Source: an uncultured Eubacteriales bacterium (GTDB lineage: Bacteria > Bacillota > Clostridia > Oscillospirales > Oscillospiraceae). Taken from it: a stretch of DNA of 64,000 bases. Both the position numbers and the translations under genes were made by a program. Position 1 is the stretch's first letter, and every line of letters starts with the position of its first letter. The DNA lies in the NCBI GenBank assembly GCA_900313925.1, contig OMTF01000017.1, positions 48,630 to 112,629 on the forward strand. Reading direction: 5' to 3'. Shown here piece by piece: positions 7,933 through 16,230 of this stretch. The notes under the pieces were generated by a model. That model saw only the letters and a list, made by a program, of their open reading frames with translations, had not been told where the DNA came from and searched no databases.

Positions 7933-9309
7933 CTACCGGTTTTCCGGTTCCGTGTAGCTTGTAAATTCCAGTGCCGAACGATAGGCCGGACGCATGATGC
8001 GGCCCCCTGTCAGGACCTCTTCCATCCGGTGGGCGCACCAGCCGGCACTGCGCGCTATGGAAAACAGCGGTGTATACAGGTCCGCGGGAATTCCAAGCAT
8101 GCTGTAGACGAGGCCGGAATACATATCCACATTGGCGCAGAGAGGAAGCTCCAGGTTCTTCCGCTGCCGCAGAAGCTTCGCTCCGATGCTCTCGATTTTC
8201 TCCATGAGCTCCAGATCTTCCAGGCGTCCTTTTTCTTCCGCCAGCCTGCGGGCGTGCTTCTTGATCATAATCGCGCGGGGATCCGAAAGGGTATAGACCG
8301 CATGACCGAGACCGTAGATTTTACCCGATCGGTCTCCGCGTTTTCCATCCAGCAGTTCGCTGAGGTAGTGCTCGATCTCGTCTTCGTCCCGGATATCGGA
8401 TACTTCCGCCTTCACATGGCTAAACATCTGCATTACCTTCGCATTCGCTCCGCCATGCAGGGGTCCTTTCAGCGACCCAATTGCCGCGGCAACCGCACTG
8501 TAGGTATCACTGCCCGTGGAGGAGACCGACCGGCAGGTAAATGTGGAGTTGTTGCCGCCGCCGTGATCCGCATGCAGGATCAGCATCATGTCCAGCATGT
8601 GGGCCTCTTCCTCCGTATAATTCTGATCGGGACGGACCATGCGCAGGAAATTTTCCGCAAGGCTCAGGTCCGGATCCGGATTATGAATATACAGAGACTT
8701 ATTCAGCAGATAATGCCGCATTACGGCATAGGAATTGGCAACTATCAGCGGCATCTTCGCGATAATCTCCACCGACTGGCGGAAGAGGTTCTCCGGAGAA
8801 AGGGAATCCGGCTCCGGATCATAGGCATAAAGCGCAAGCACCGACCTCGCCAGCTGATTCATGACGTTGTAGGAGGGCGCCTTGAAAATAACGTCCTCGT
8901 TGTAGCCCCGCGGAAGCTCCCGGGCACTCGAAAGCATCTTTTTGAATCGTTCTTCCTGATCCCGATCCGGCAACTTTCCTAACAGCAGCAGATATACGAC
9001 CTCCTCATAGCCAAAAGTATGGTTCCGAAGATGCGCTTCCGCGATGTCGCTGGAATCAATGCCGCGATAATACAGACGGCCTGGCATGGGAACCTTGACT
9101 CCGTCCACAACCGTATAGCCCTGCACGCTTCCGATACCAGTCACTCCGATGATAACGCCGGTGCCGTCCGCATTTCGGAGGCCCCGTTTCATCTCGACAT
9201 TCTGGTACCGTTTTTTATCAATGATATATGCATTGCGGATATTCTCCGCAAATTTTTGCATTTCCTCGCTGGTCTCCGCGTAGGTTGCATAGAAATCCAA
9301 GCCATCCAC
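7933..9309 (-). CDS. gltA: Citrate synthase
   Basis: Condenses oxaloacetate and acetyl-CoA to citrate. With the divergent aconitase and isocitrate dehydrogenase it makes 2-oxoglutarate, mainly for glutamate synthesis in an anaerobe. Key regions are LHADHGGGNNSTFTCR (catalytic His region), GPLHGGANAKVM and GLGHAVYTLSDPRA with its catalytic His. Length is 458 residues counting from GTG at 9309, close to the longer clostridial citrate synthases. The start is uncertain: the GTG has only CAGGGA directly before it, while an in-frame ATG at 9258 has GAGG upstream. A promoter at 9331-9359 lies close to the GTG. 2-Methylcitrate synthase is a less likely alternative. Confidence 0.93.
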   Translation of the reverse strand: MDGLDFYATYAETSEEMQKFAENIRNAYIIDKKRYQNVEMKRGLRNADGTGVIIGVTGIGSVQGYTVVDGVKVPMPGRLYYRGIDSSDIAEAHLRNHTFGYEEVVYLLLLGKLPDRDQEERFKKMLSSARELPRGYNEDVIFKAPSYNVMNQLARSVLALYAYDPEPDSLSPENLFRQSVEIIAKMPLIVANSYAVMRHYLLNKSLYIHNPDPDLSLAENFLRMVRPDQNYTEEEAHMLDMMLILHADHGGGNNSTFTCRSVSSTGSDTYSAVAAAIGSLKGPLHGGANAKVMQMFSHVKAEVSDIRDEDEIEHYLSELLDGKRGDRSGKIYGLGHAVYTLSDPRAIMIKKHARRLAEEKGRLEDLELMEKIESIGAKLLRQRKNLELPLCANVDMYSGLVYSMLGIPADLYTPLFSIARSAGWCAHRMEEVLTGGRIMRPAYRSALEFTSYTEPENR

Positions 9310-9330
9310 TCCCTGTTCTGGTATGCTGCT

Positions 9331-9359
9331 ATCCTATCCTGTTTTCTCTGTTTTTGCAA
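9331..9359 (-). promoter_or_regulatory. Promoter of citrate synthase
   Basis: On the minus strand TTGCAA (9354-9359), 17-base spacer, TAGGAT (9331-9336). This predicts a very short 5' leader. Confidence 0.55.
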
Positions 9360-9557
9360 GATTTTAATTTGAATTATTCATAATTTAAATTTTAATAAGG
9401 GTCTGACGTTTCCTTATGCCATCAAAATGCAGAAATTGCCAAGACGCATTGCAAACCGTCTTTTTTTATTTGTTTTCCGCATGATTTCCGGGCATTTCTG
9501 TCGAAAATTTTTATTTTTGCGCCGATTTTCAAGACAGATTTTTCTTGTTGAAAGCGG
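9360..9557. promoter_or_regulatory. AT-rich divergent control region between gltA and acnA
   Basis: Part of a gene-free 404 bases. It contains a run of A/T-rich dyads including the perfect palindrome TGAATTATTCA (9370-9380) just upstream of the gltA -35 box. A shared regulator of the two divergent units may bind here; the regulator is not identifiable. Confidence 0.35.
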
Positions 9558-9586
9558 TTGCATCGAAGTTTTTCCTGCGTTAAAAT
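9558..9586 (+). promoter_or_regulatory. Promoter of aconitase-isocitrate dehydrogenase
   Basis: TTGCAT (9558-9563), 17-base spacer, TAAAAT (9581-9586). The leader to the ATG at 9714 is about 120 bases. Confidence 0.65.
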
Positions 9587-9713
9587 GCAAGATGCGAGTA
9601 TAAGATTCTGCAGATTTTCGTACTCCCGTATTTTGGAATTCTGTGCGGATCGTACATTTGCCGCAGCCTGTGAATTAATGCTCCCGCATCGGGTGCAGGA
9701 AGGAGGACGGCGC

Positions 9714-11888
9714 ATGGAAATGCCATGCGTCGCAAAAAGAATGATAGAGCGTACTGAACAGCCGGTTGTCTGGAAAAACGGAGCGCCGCAGAAGGCCGAC
9801 CCTCGGCCTGGGAAGGAAGGCTTTCGGAAAACCATCGCATATCGCATTCTGCGGGCTCATAATTCCGGTTCTCCGGAGGATCTGAAAATTCGGTTTGACG
9901 CGCTTATTTCCCACGATATTACCTATGTGGGGATCATCCAGACGGCTGTCGCGTCAGGGCTCAAAACGTTTCCGATGCCCTATGTACTGACAAACTGCCA
10001 CAACAGCCTCTGCGCTGTAGGCGGAACGATCAATGCGGACGATCATCGCTTCGGTCTCTCCGCCGCGCAGAAGTTCGGCGGCATATTTGTTCCAGCAAAC
10101 CTCGCTGTCTGCCATCAGTATGCACGGGAGCAGCTCGCGGGCTCCGGCGGTATGGTCCTGGGTTCCGACAGCCACACCCGCTACGGCCCTCTCGGAACTA
10201 TGGGAATCGGAGAGGGCGGCCCCGAACTGGTCAAGCAGCTTCTGGGCGGTACATACGATATAAAGCGGCCGGAAGTCGTTCTGGTCTATCTTACGGGGAA
10301 GCCTGCCCGTGGCGTCGGTCCGCACGATGTAGCCCTGGCTCTGTGCGGAAATGTATACGAGGACGGTTTTGTGAAAAATCGGGTTTTGGAATTTGCCGGA
10401 CCTGGAATTGCAAATCTTTCCATGGATTTCCGTTTCGGCGTGGATGTGATGACGACGGAATCCGCCTGCCTGACGTCAGTATGGGCTACGGACCGGACGG
10501 CGGAAGCCTACTATGAAGACCATCACCGTGCGGACGCCTATCGTCCGCTTGCCCCGGAGGAAGGGGCTATATACGATCGCATGATTCATATCGATCTCAG
10601 CCGCATTGAGCCCATGATTGCTCTCCCGTTTCATCCCAGTGAGGCCTGCACGATACGGGAATTTATGGAAAATCCCGGAGATATCCTCCGCGCCTGCGAA
10701 AAACGCGCCCTCGATATATTCGGACCGCAGCTGCCGCTGCGTCTTACGGACAAAGTCCGGGACGGAAAGCTGCTTGCGGACCAGGGAATTATTGCAGGCT
10801 GCAGCGGGGGAATGTACGAGAATCTTTCCGAAGCGGCCGCAATTCTCCGCTCTCGCGGTCTTTCCTGCGGTCCATTTGCTCTTTCCGTGTATCCTTCCTC
10901 GCTGCCCGTCAGCCTGTCTCTGATGAATTCCGGAGACGCAAAGACGCTTCTGGAGGCGGGCGCTGTCCTGAAGCCCTGCTTCTGCGGCCCCTGCTTCGGA
11001 GCCGGAGATGTTCCCTCCAACGGCGCGCTCAGTCTGCGCCACACAACGCGAAATTTTCCAAACCGGGAGGGCTCGATCCCAAAGGAAGGACAGATTTCGG
11101 CGGTCGCGCTCATGGATGCGAGAAGTATCGCTGCAACAGCCGCGATGGGCGGGGTTCTTACGCCGGCAACAAGTCTGGATTACGAAGCTCCCAGGCAGGA
11201 AGCACCCGGCTTTGATGCCCGTCCCTATGCGCATCGCGTCTATTCCGGCTGGGGGCACGCACAGCCTGATGCAAAGCTGGTTTACGGTCCGAATATCCGG
11301 CCCTGGCCGGAAATCCCGGCGATGCCGGAGGATCTGGTTCTGGAGCTTGCCAGTGTAATCCACGATCCCGTGACAACAACGGATGAACTGATCCCGTCCG
11401 GGGAAACCAGCTCCTTCCGTTCCAATCCGCTCCGCCTTGCGGAATTTGCCCTTTCCCGAAGGGATCCGGACTACGTCCGCCGCGCAAAGGACATCCGCGC
11501 CCGCGGTCTTGCTTCCTGTATATTTGCGGAATGCCCGGGAGACGGAAGCGCCCGTGAGCAGGCCGCCTCCTGCCAGCGGGTACTGGGCGGCGCCGCCAAT
11601 ATCTGCCGCAAGTTTGCAACCAAGCGCTATCGTTCCAACTGCATCAACTGGGGAATGCTGCCTTTGGTTCTGAGCCCGGAAATTCCATTTAACGGCAAGC
11701 CGGGGGATCGGATCGAGATTCCGGGTGTACGGCGGGCCCTTCAGTCCGGCACCGATACGCTGCAGGGTACGATCTCCGGGAAGCCGGTTACTTTCTCCAT
11801 CGGACCGCTGACGCAGGAGGAGCGGCAGATCCTGCTTGACGGATGCCTGATGAATTATTACGCAAATCGGGAGGCTGGCCGTGGATAA
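9714..11888 (+). CDS. Aconitate hydratase
   Basis: Isomerises citrate to isocitrate with a [4Fe-4S] cluster. The 724-residue protein has HDITYVGIIQTA and LTNCHNSLCAVGG early on. GSDSHTRYGPLGTMGIGEGG follows near residue 160. The cluster-ligand cysteines lie in CFCGPCFGAG near residue 425, and the swivelling domain ends in SNCINWGMLPL. I start at ATG 9714 because AAGGAGG precedes it; upstream residues look non-coding. The IDH gene overlaps its end by 8 bases, so the two are translationally coupled. It resembles the shorter hydratase-type aconitases of anaerobes rather than E. coli AcnA/B, so I leave the symbol open. Confidence 0.93.
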   Translation: MEMPCVAKRMIERTEQPVVWKNGAPQKADPRPGKEGFRKTIAYRILRAHNSGSPEDLKIRFDALISHDITYVGIIQTAVASGLKTFPMPYVLTNCHNSLCAVGGTINADDHRFGLSAAQKFGGIFVPANLAVCHQYAREQLAGSGGMVLGSDSHTRYGPLGTMGIGEGGPELVKQLLGGTYDIKRPEVVLVYLTGKPARGVGPHDVALALCGNVYEDGFVKNRVLEFAGPGIANLSMDFRFGVDVMTTESACLTSVWATDRTAEAYYEDHHRADAYRPLAPEEGAIYDRMIHIDLSRIEPMIALPFHPSEACTIREFMENPGDILRACEKRALDIFGPQLPLRLTDKVRDGKLLADQGIIAGCSGGMYENLSEAAAILRSRGLSCGPFALSVYPSSLPVSLSLMNSGDAKTLLEAGAVLKPCFCGPCFGAGDVPSNGALSLRHTTRNFPNREGSIPKEGQISAVALMDARSIAATAAMGGVLTPATSLDYEAPRQEAPGFDARPYAHRVYSGWGHAQPDAKLVYGPNIRPWPEIPAMPEDLVLELASVIHDPVTTTDELIPSGETSSFRSNPLRLAEFALSRRDPDYVRRAKDIRARGLASCIFAECPGDGSAREQAASCQRVLGGAANICRKFATKRYRSNCINWGMLPLVLSPEIPFNGKPGDRIEIPGVRRALQSGTDTLQGTISGKPVTFSIGPLTQEERQILLDGCLMNYYANREAGRG

Positions 11889-13092
11889 AATTCCGATGCA
11901 TGCACCCGTCGTTGAAATGGACGGGGATGAAATGACGCGCGTTCTCTGGCAGATGATAAAAGAAGAGCTCATTGCGCCTTTTGTAGAGCTGCAGACGGTT
12001 TATTTTGATCTGGGACTAAAAAACCGGGACGCAACGGAGGATGCAGTGACTGTGGAAGCGGCTTATGCCGTGAAGAAATACCATGTGGGGATCAAATGCG
12101 CCACGATTACGCCGAACGCAGACAGAGTACGCGAATACGGTCTGCGCCGGATGTATAAAAGCCCGAACGGAACGCTTCGGGCAATCCTGGACGGAACCGT
12201 ATTCCGGACGCCCATCCCCGCACCGTGCCTTATGCCGTATATCCGCACCTGGAAAAAGCCCATTACGATTGCAAGGCACGCCTACGGAGACATTTATCGG
12301 GCCGTCGAATGTTCCGCGGAAGCGGGAGATACGGCGGAGCTTGTCGTGTCGCGTCAAGGAGCGGAATTTCTCCGAACGCCGATCTACCGTTTCGAAGGAG
12401 CCGGCGTCGTGCAGGGCGCCTACAACAAGGACGCCTCGATTGAAGCTTTCGCGGATTCCTGCTTCCGTTTCGCCCTGGAAGAAAAGCAAGATCTCTGGTT
12501 TTCCTGCAAAGACACCATATCCAAAACCTATGACGGACGCTTCCGGGATATCTTTGCCCGTCTCTATGAGGAAAAATACAAGGCCCTCTTTGAAGCCGAA
12601 GGCCTTTCGTATCTCTATACGCTGATTGATGACGCTGTGGCTCGCGCCGTACGCTCCGAAGGCGGTTTTCTCTGGGCCTGCAAAAACTATGACGGGGATG
12701 TCATGAGCGACATGATCGCTTCCGGGTTCGGTTCGATCGCTATGATGCGAAGCGTCCTGGTCTCCCCCTCCGGAGACCGGGAGTATGAGGCCGCCCATGG
12801 AACAATCACCCGGCACTACAGGCGCTATCTGCGCGGAGAGCAGCCCTCCTCCAACCCGGTTGCAACTATTTTTGCCTGGACCGGCGGACTCTGCTGGAGC
12901 GGCAAGCTGAACGGCAATCCGCAGCTCGTGCGCTGGAGCTGCGATATGGAAAAGGCCGTGCTGCAGACAATTGCATCCGGCTGCATTACAAAGGATCTGC
13001 TTCCGGTTTATAACGGTACGCCGGAAGTCGTCTCCAGCGCAGAATTTCTGCGCCGGGTCCGGGAATCTTATCTTTCCCTTTCGGGCGCCTGA
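11881..13092 (+). CDS. icd: Isocitrate dehydrogenase (NADP+), eukaryotic-like type
   Basis: Oxidises isocitrate to 2-oxoglutarate with NADP+. The 403-residue sequence fits the homodimeric type II family: VVEMDGDEMTRVLWQMIKEE at the start, KCATITPNADRV, then NGTLRAILDGTVFR with the substrate-binding Ser/Asn/Arg region. DVMSDMIASGFGS (metal-binding Asp) and EAAHGTITRHYR (NADP site) follow. This type is widespread in eukaryotes and also occurs in some bacteria; it differs from E. coli Icd. It starts at GTG 11881 inside the end of the aconitase gene. A terminator hairpin spans its stop codon. Confidence 0.95.
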   Translation: MDKIPMHAPVVEMDGDEMTRVLWQMIKEELIAPFVELQTVYFDLGLKNRDATEDAVTVEAAYAVKKYHVGIKCATITPNADRVREYGLRRMYKSPNGTLRAILDGTVFRTPIPAPCLMPYIRTWKKPITIARHAYGDIYRAVECSAEAGDTAELVVSRQGAEFLRTPIYRFEGAGVVQGAYNKDASIEAFADSCFRFALEEKQDLWFSCKDTISKTYDGRFRDIFARLYEEKYKALFEAEGLSYLYTLIDDAVARAVRSEGGFLWACKNYDGDVMSDMIASGFGSIAMMRSVLVSPSGDREYEAAHGTITRHYRRYLRGEQPSSNPVATIFAWTGGLCWSGKLNGNPQLVRWSCDMEKAVLQTIASGCITKDLLPVYNGTPEVVSSAEFLRRVRESYLSLSGA

Positions 13093-13110
13093 CGCAGCGC
13101 CCGATTCTTT
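13081..13110 (+). terminator. Intrinsic terminator overlapping the icd stop
   Basis: TCGGGCGC (13081-13088) pairs with GCGCCCGA (13097-13104), followed by TTCTTTTT. The TGA stop lies in the loop. Confidence 0.75.
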
Positions 13111-13155
13111 TTCCCGGAATTCTTCCGTAAGGACCGTGCTGCGGCCAATCCCTTT

Positions 13156-13638
13156 TCAGACCAGCCGCAGTTTCCCGGATTTTTTCTTTGCCAGCCGCAC
13201 AAGCCGGGGCCGGTTGAAGCGCTGGATTATGATAAACGGAAGATTTCCCAGCAGATTGTATACCGACAGAAACAGGGCCGCCCATTTGTCCCGCCAGAAT
13301 GCCAGGATGCCGAAGGAAGAGACGATCAGCGCCGCATGCACGCATTCCGCCTTGCAGGTTTCCTGCACCAGCTGTTCGGCCTGCACGCCGGATGGTTCGG
13401 ACTTTATTTCCTTGTTCGGGAGAAATGGCAGGATCTTGCTCATATCCGGCACTCGGTCCTTCCATTTCCGTACCCGCAGGGCGCGAAACAGCTTCCCATC
13501 CTTCTCCCATGGCCATAGTGCAAAGGGAAAGCGATCCGCTTTCCAGGTTATCTTTATATCCTTCGCTGCCAGGTTGGAAAGAAGACCAAGACCGGCTACA
13601 TAAGCCGAGGCAATTAAAAATTTTTTCTTCTCTGTCAT
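13156..13638 (-). CDS. Small membrane protein resembling CrtO-type glycosyl acyltransferases
   Basis: 160 residues with a hydrophobic N-terminal segment (about 7-25) and two further hydrophobic stretches (about 98-135). The middle has WKADRFPFALWPWEKDGKLF and WKDRVPDMS, and the end has IIQRFNRPRL. This pattern recalls the glycosyl-4,4'-diaponeurosporenoate acyltransferase (CrtO) family of small membrane acyltransferases, but the match is from memory and only moderate. It follows the glycosyltransferase gene by 36 bases on the same strand, so it may acylate or otherwise modify that enzyme's glycolipid product. No carotenoid genes are nearby. The ATG at 13638 is the natural start. Confidence 0.6.
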   Translation of the reverse strand: MTEKKKFLIASAYVAGLGLLSNLAAKDIKITWKADRFPFALWPWEKDGKLFRALRVRKWKDRVPDMSKILPFLPNKEIKSEPSGVQAEQLVQETCKAECVHAALIVSSFGILAFWRDKWAALFLSVYNLLGNLPFIIIQRFNRPRLVRLAKKKSGKLRLV

Positions 13639-13674
13639 TTCTTACGCGGTGTTCCGTTCTACCGCTGTCCCCCC

Positions 13675-14814
13675 TTACTTACCGGAAATACCGGCTTTTC
13701 TGCATGTTTCCCGCAGCAGAATTTCCGTTACTTCCTCCGCGGCGATGCGCCGTCTTATCAGGGCGCCTGCCATCGTTTCCAAAACCGCCGGGGAGCGCAG
13801 CAGCCGTATTGCCTGTACCGCCAGCTCCTCCGGATCTTCCTGTGCGATTGCGCATCCGGCTTCGCAGAAGATTTTCAAATTGTAATTTTCACAGGCGCTG
13901 ACGCGATTTTCCAGGACCATGGGGAGTCTTTTGACAACCGCTTCCGATGTGCTGATGCCGCCGGGTTTGGTAATAAACAGATCCGCGCTGTCCATCAGAA
14001 GGCAGGTGTTCTGCACGTAGCCCAGAGCCCGGATATTTTTCCGCAGCAGGTTTCGAATCCGCAGGTCGGCTAAGGTCCTCGTATTGGTTCCGCAGACGAC
14101 CGTAAGAACTTCGTCCGAGCCGATGCGGCATCGCAGAGCTTCCGTAAGCCGGCGCATAGGCCCGGCCCCCATGGATCCGAACATCATCAGAATATGCCTG
14201 GCGTCCGGGTCAATGCCAACCAGCTTCTTCGCCTCCGGTTTCCGTATTTTATTATAAAATTCATGGCGAACGGGAATCCCGTCCGTAACATGAATTTTCT
14301 TCGGATCCACGCCGGCGTTTTCAAATTCCTTCACAATCTTTGCATCCGGGACAAAGTACGCATCCAGATCGCTTTCCCCCGTCATTGGACTGCAGGTATA
14401 GTCCGTTGCGATATTGCATGCATAGAACGAAGTTCCGTCCCATTTTCTCCGGAGAATCGTCAGCATCAGGGAAGGAATGACATGCGGACAAATGACGCAG
14501 TCGTATACTCCGGAGCGGAGAAAGTCGTACAGCCTGTCTGTCCCGGTCTCCAGAAGCGAGTAAACCGCCGATCCCCTATCGAATGCCGCCGGATGGCGTT
14601 CCGCCTGGGCATAGCCTCTACCGTATACTTTCGGAAGGTGCCGATACATCCAAACGTGCCCTTCGCTGATGGTTTTGGCAATCTGCCGGGGGAAAAACTG
14701 CAGGGCGTCCTTGACCCGGCACGGGATGCTGCGCTTGCGCAGAGATTCCTCTACGGCGAGAGCCACCGAATTATGGCCTTCCCCCGTACTGCAGGTTAGA
14801 ATCAGAACATTCAT
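13675..14814 (-). CDS. MGDG synthase-like glycosyltransferase (GT28 family)
   Basis: Likely transfers a sugar to diacylglycerol to make a membrane glycolipid, at the inner face of the membrane. The 379-residue protein begins MNVLILTCSTGEGHNSVA, the MGDG-synthase N-terminal motif. It carries the GT-B acceptor domain with the IPSLMLTI and ATDYTCSP stretches, then GIPVRHEFY and ILMMFGSMGAGPMRR. The sugar-nucleotide site is TKPGGISTSEAVVKRLPMV near residue 285. I start at ATG 14814 because the family begins at that methionine; its ribosome site is weak. It is followed on the same strand by a CrtO-like membrane protein. UgtP-like diglucosyl synthase is an alternative. Confidence 0.85.
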   Translation of the reverse strand: MNVLILTCSTGEGHNSVALAVEESLRKRSIPCRVKDALQFFPRQIAKTISEGHVWMYRHLPKVYGRGYAQAERHPAAFDRGSAVYSLLETGTDRLYDFLRSGVYDCVICPHVIPSLMLTILRRKWDGTSFYACNIATDYTCSPMTGESDLDAYFVPDAKIVKEFENAGVDPKKIHVTDGIPVRHEFYNKIRKPEAKKLVGIDPDARHILMMFGSMGAGPMRRLTEALRCRIGSDEVLTVVCGTNTRTLADLRIRNLLRKNIRALGYVQNTCLLMDSADLFITKPGGISTSEAVVKRLPMVLENRVSACENYNLKIFCEAGCAIAQEDPEELAVQAIRLLRSPAVLETMAGALIRRRIAAEEVTEILLRETCRKAGISGK

Positions 14815-14983
14815 AGCTGGAACCGTCAACAGAATCCGCTTTCCGTACGGTATTTCCTTTCCTCATACTCTTCGCCGGCCTTTGCGCAAGCGATGTTCCG
14901 CGGAATCAAATTTTCGCTTTCGGGAAAGCCTGCCTTATGTATTGTAACAATCGAATTCCGTTTTGCCAACACACTGGAAGCAG

Positions 14984-15030
14984 AAACTCCGGCAGGGATC
15001 CGCGCCGCCGCGGTTTTCCTTCCGGAGTTT
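14984..15030 (-). terminator. Possible terminator after the nitrogenase-like operon
   Basis: AAACTCCGG and CCGGAGTTT arms (9 bp) enclose a GC-rich 29-base loop. On the minus strand it is followed by CTGCTTCC, a poor U-run. It lies 25 bases after the last gene of the operon. Confidence 0.4.
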
Positions 15031-15054
15031 TCTGAATAGGTTTCCTTCTCCCCT

Positions 15055-16230
15055 TCATGGAAGCAGTTCTTCGAAGGGTTCTGCCTTTTTGCCGACGTAC
15101 CGCCGCTGCCGGCTATGGTAAGTTCTGCCGGAATATGCCTCGTGCGGATCCTCCAAAAACAGAAGATCCTTTCTTGCCGCTCTGCGGTAAATCGGATCCG
15201 CGATGACGATGTCGGATGCGTTCATAGCCTCCGTGATTTCCTCTTCCCCGCTGCTGTGCAGATCGGTTTTCCTCAGGACCCCAGCGTCTTTTTCCAGCGG
15301 GCAGAGCACCCGGACGGAGGTGTACCCGTATTCCTTTTCCAATTGAAAGCGCAGCGAGGCGGCGTGCACCGCTTCGCCGATGATCAGGGTCGACCGATCT
15401 CCCTGCTTCGGACTTGGCGCCGGTTCGGAAAAAAGGCTTCCCGAACGGCCGGTTCGGACGGCTTCTTTCAGCTGCTCCTGCAGTGCGTAAAACGCTTCGG
15501 CGCCGCACGGAAAGCCGATGACGTAAGGGATTCCGAACGTCCTTTCCAGATATTCTGCCGCGGCAAGTCCGGTTGTGGAGACTACAAGCGTTGCTTCCGC
15601 CTCCGACGCGCCGGCAAGCTCTTCCAGTGTGCAGTGCATGGACCAGCAGCTCCGCAGGGGAAACCCCGCTTCTTCCGCCGCGCTGCGAAGGGCCTCCGCA
15701 TTGCCCGTAACGGAAAAGTCGAGCGGCGTAATCCCCAGAAGGTTTATCCCCTTTCGGTCGTGATTCGTCTCTCCGGCATCCGATCTGCGGCAGAAGCGAC
15801 GGGCGATGGTCGTATACGCCTCGGACGCACCGCATACATAGCTGTCCATGCCGTTTGTCGCAAAGCCGAATGTCGGAATCCCCGTTCGTTTTTCTACAAC
15901 TTTGGCGATGCCTCTTACATCCGTACCCAGATACGTCGGCAGGACCGAACGGCTGAGCGCAATAAACTTCGGATGTTCCGTCTCCGCCACATTGATGATA
16001 TCCTGTATCAGCCGCTCATCATTCCCCAGGATTGCGTCCTGCTCCACGAGTCCGGAGACATAGATCATGCTGTCCATCGTGTACCAGCGCGGCTCGTCAT
16101 GGGTGTTGTACGTGGAATTGCAGCCGGACGCGTCGTGCATGACGATGAGGCCGCCCAGTTCGTACAAAGCGGAGTTAATGCCGAACAGATCGGCGGAGTA
16201 TGTGCAAAGTTTTGTATAGACCTGCTTCAT
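15055..16230 (-). CDS. Nitrogenase component 1-like protein, NifK-like (K2)
   Basis: Last gene of the ten-gene operon, 391 residues, shorter than true NifK (about 510). The N-terminal block ALYELGGLIVMHDASGCNST, then HDEPRW and DAILGNDERLI, aligns with the paralogue encoded at 22413-23492. Cys37 in DASGCNS is at the place of a cluster ligand, and Cys9 is a further candidate. A nucleotide-binding-like block ISLLGITPLDF-type segment (NLLGITPLDFS) lies in the middle. It overlaps the D2 gene by four bases (ATGA), so D2 and K2 are probably made in equal amounts and pair. The reaction is unknown. Classical NifK, VnfK or BchB is ruled out by length and sequence. A role as enzyme half or as NifN-like scaffold is equally open. 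Confidence 0.85.
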   Translation of the reverse strand: MKQVYTKLCTYSADLFGINSALYELGGLIVMHDASGCNSTYNTHDEPRWYTMDSMIYVSGLVEQDAILGNDERLIQDIINVAETEHPKFIALSRSVLPTYLGTDVRGIAKVVEKRTGIPTFGFATNGMDSYVCGASEAYTTIARRFCRRSDAGETNHDRKGINLLGITPLDFSVTGNAEALRSAAEEAGFPLRSCWSMHCTLEELAGASEAEATLVVSTTGLAAAEYLERTFGIPYVIGFPCGAEAFYALQEQLKEAVRTGRSGSLFSEPAPSPKQGDRSTLIIGEAVHAASLRFQLEKEYGYTSVRVLCPLEKDAGVLRKTDLHSSGEEEITEAMNASDIVIADPIYRRAARKDLLFLEDPHEAYSGRTYHSRQRRYVGKKAEPFEELLP

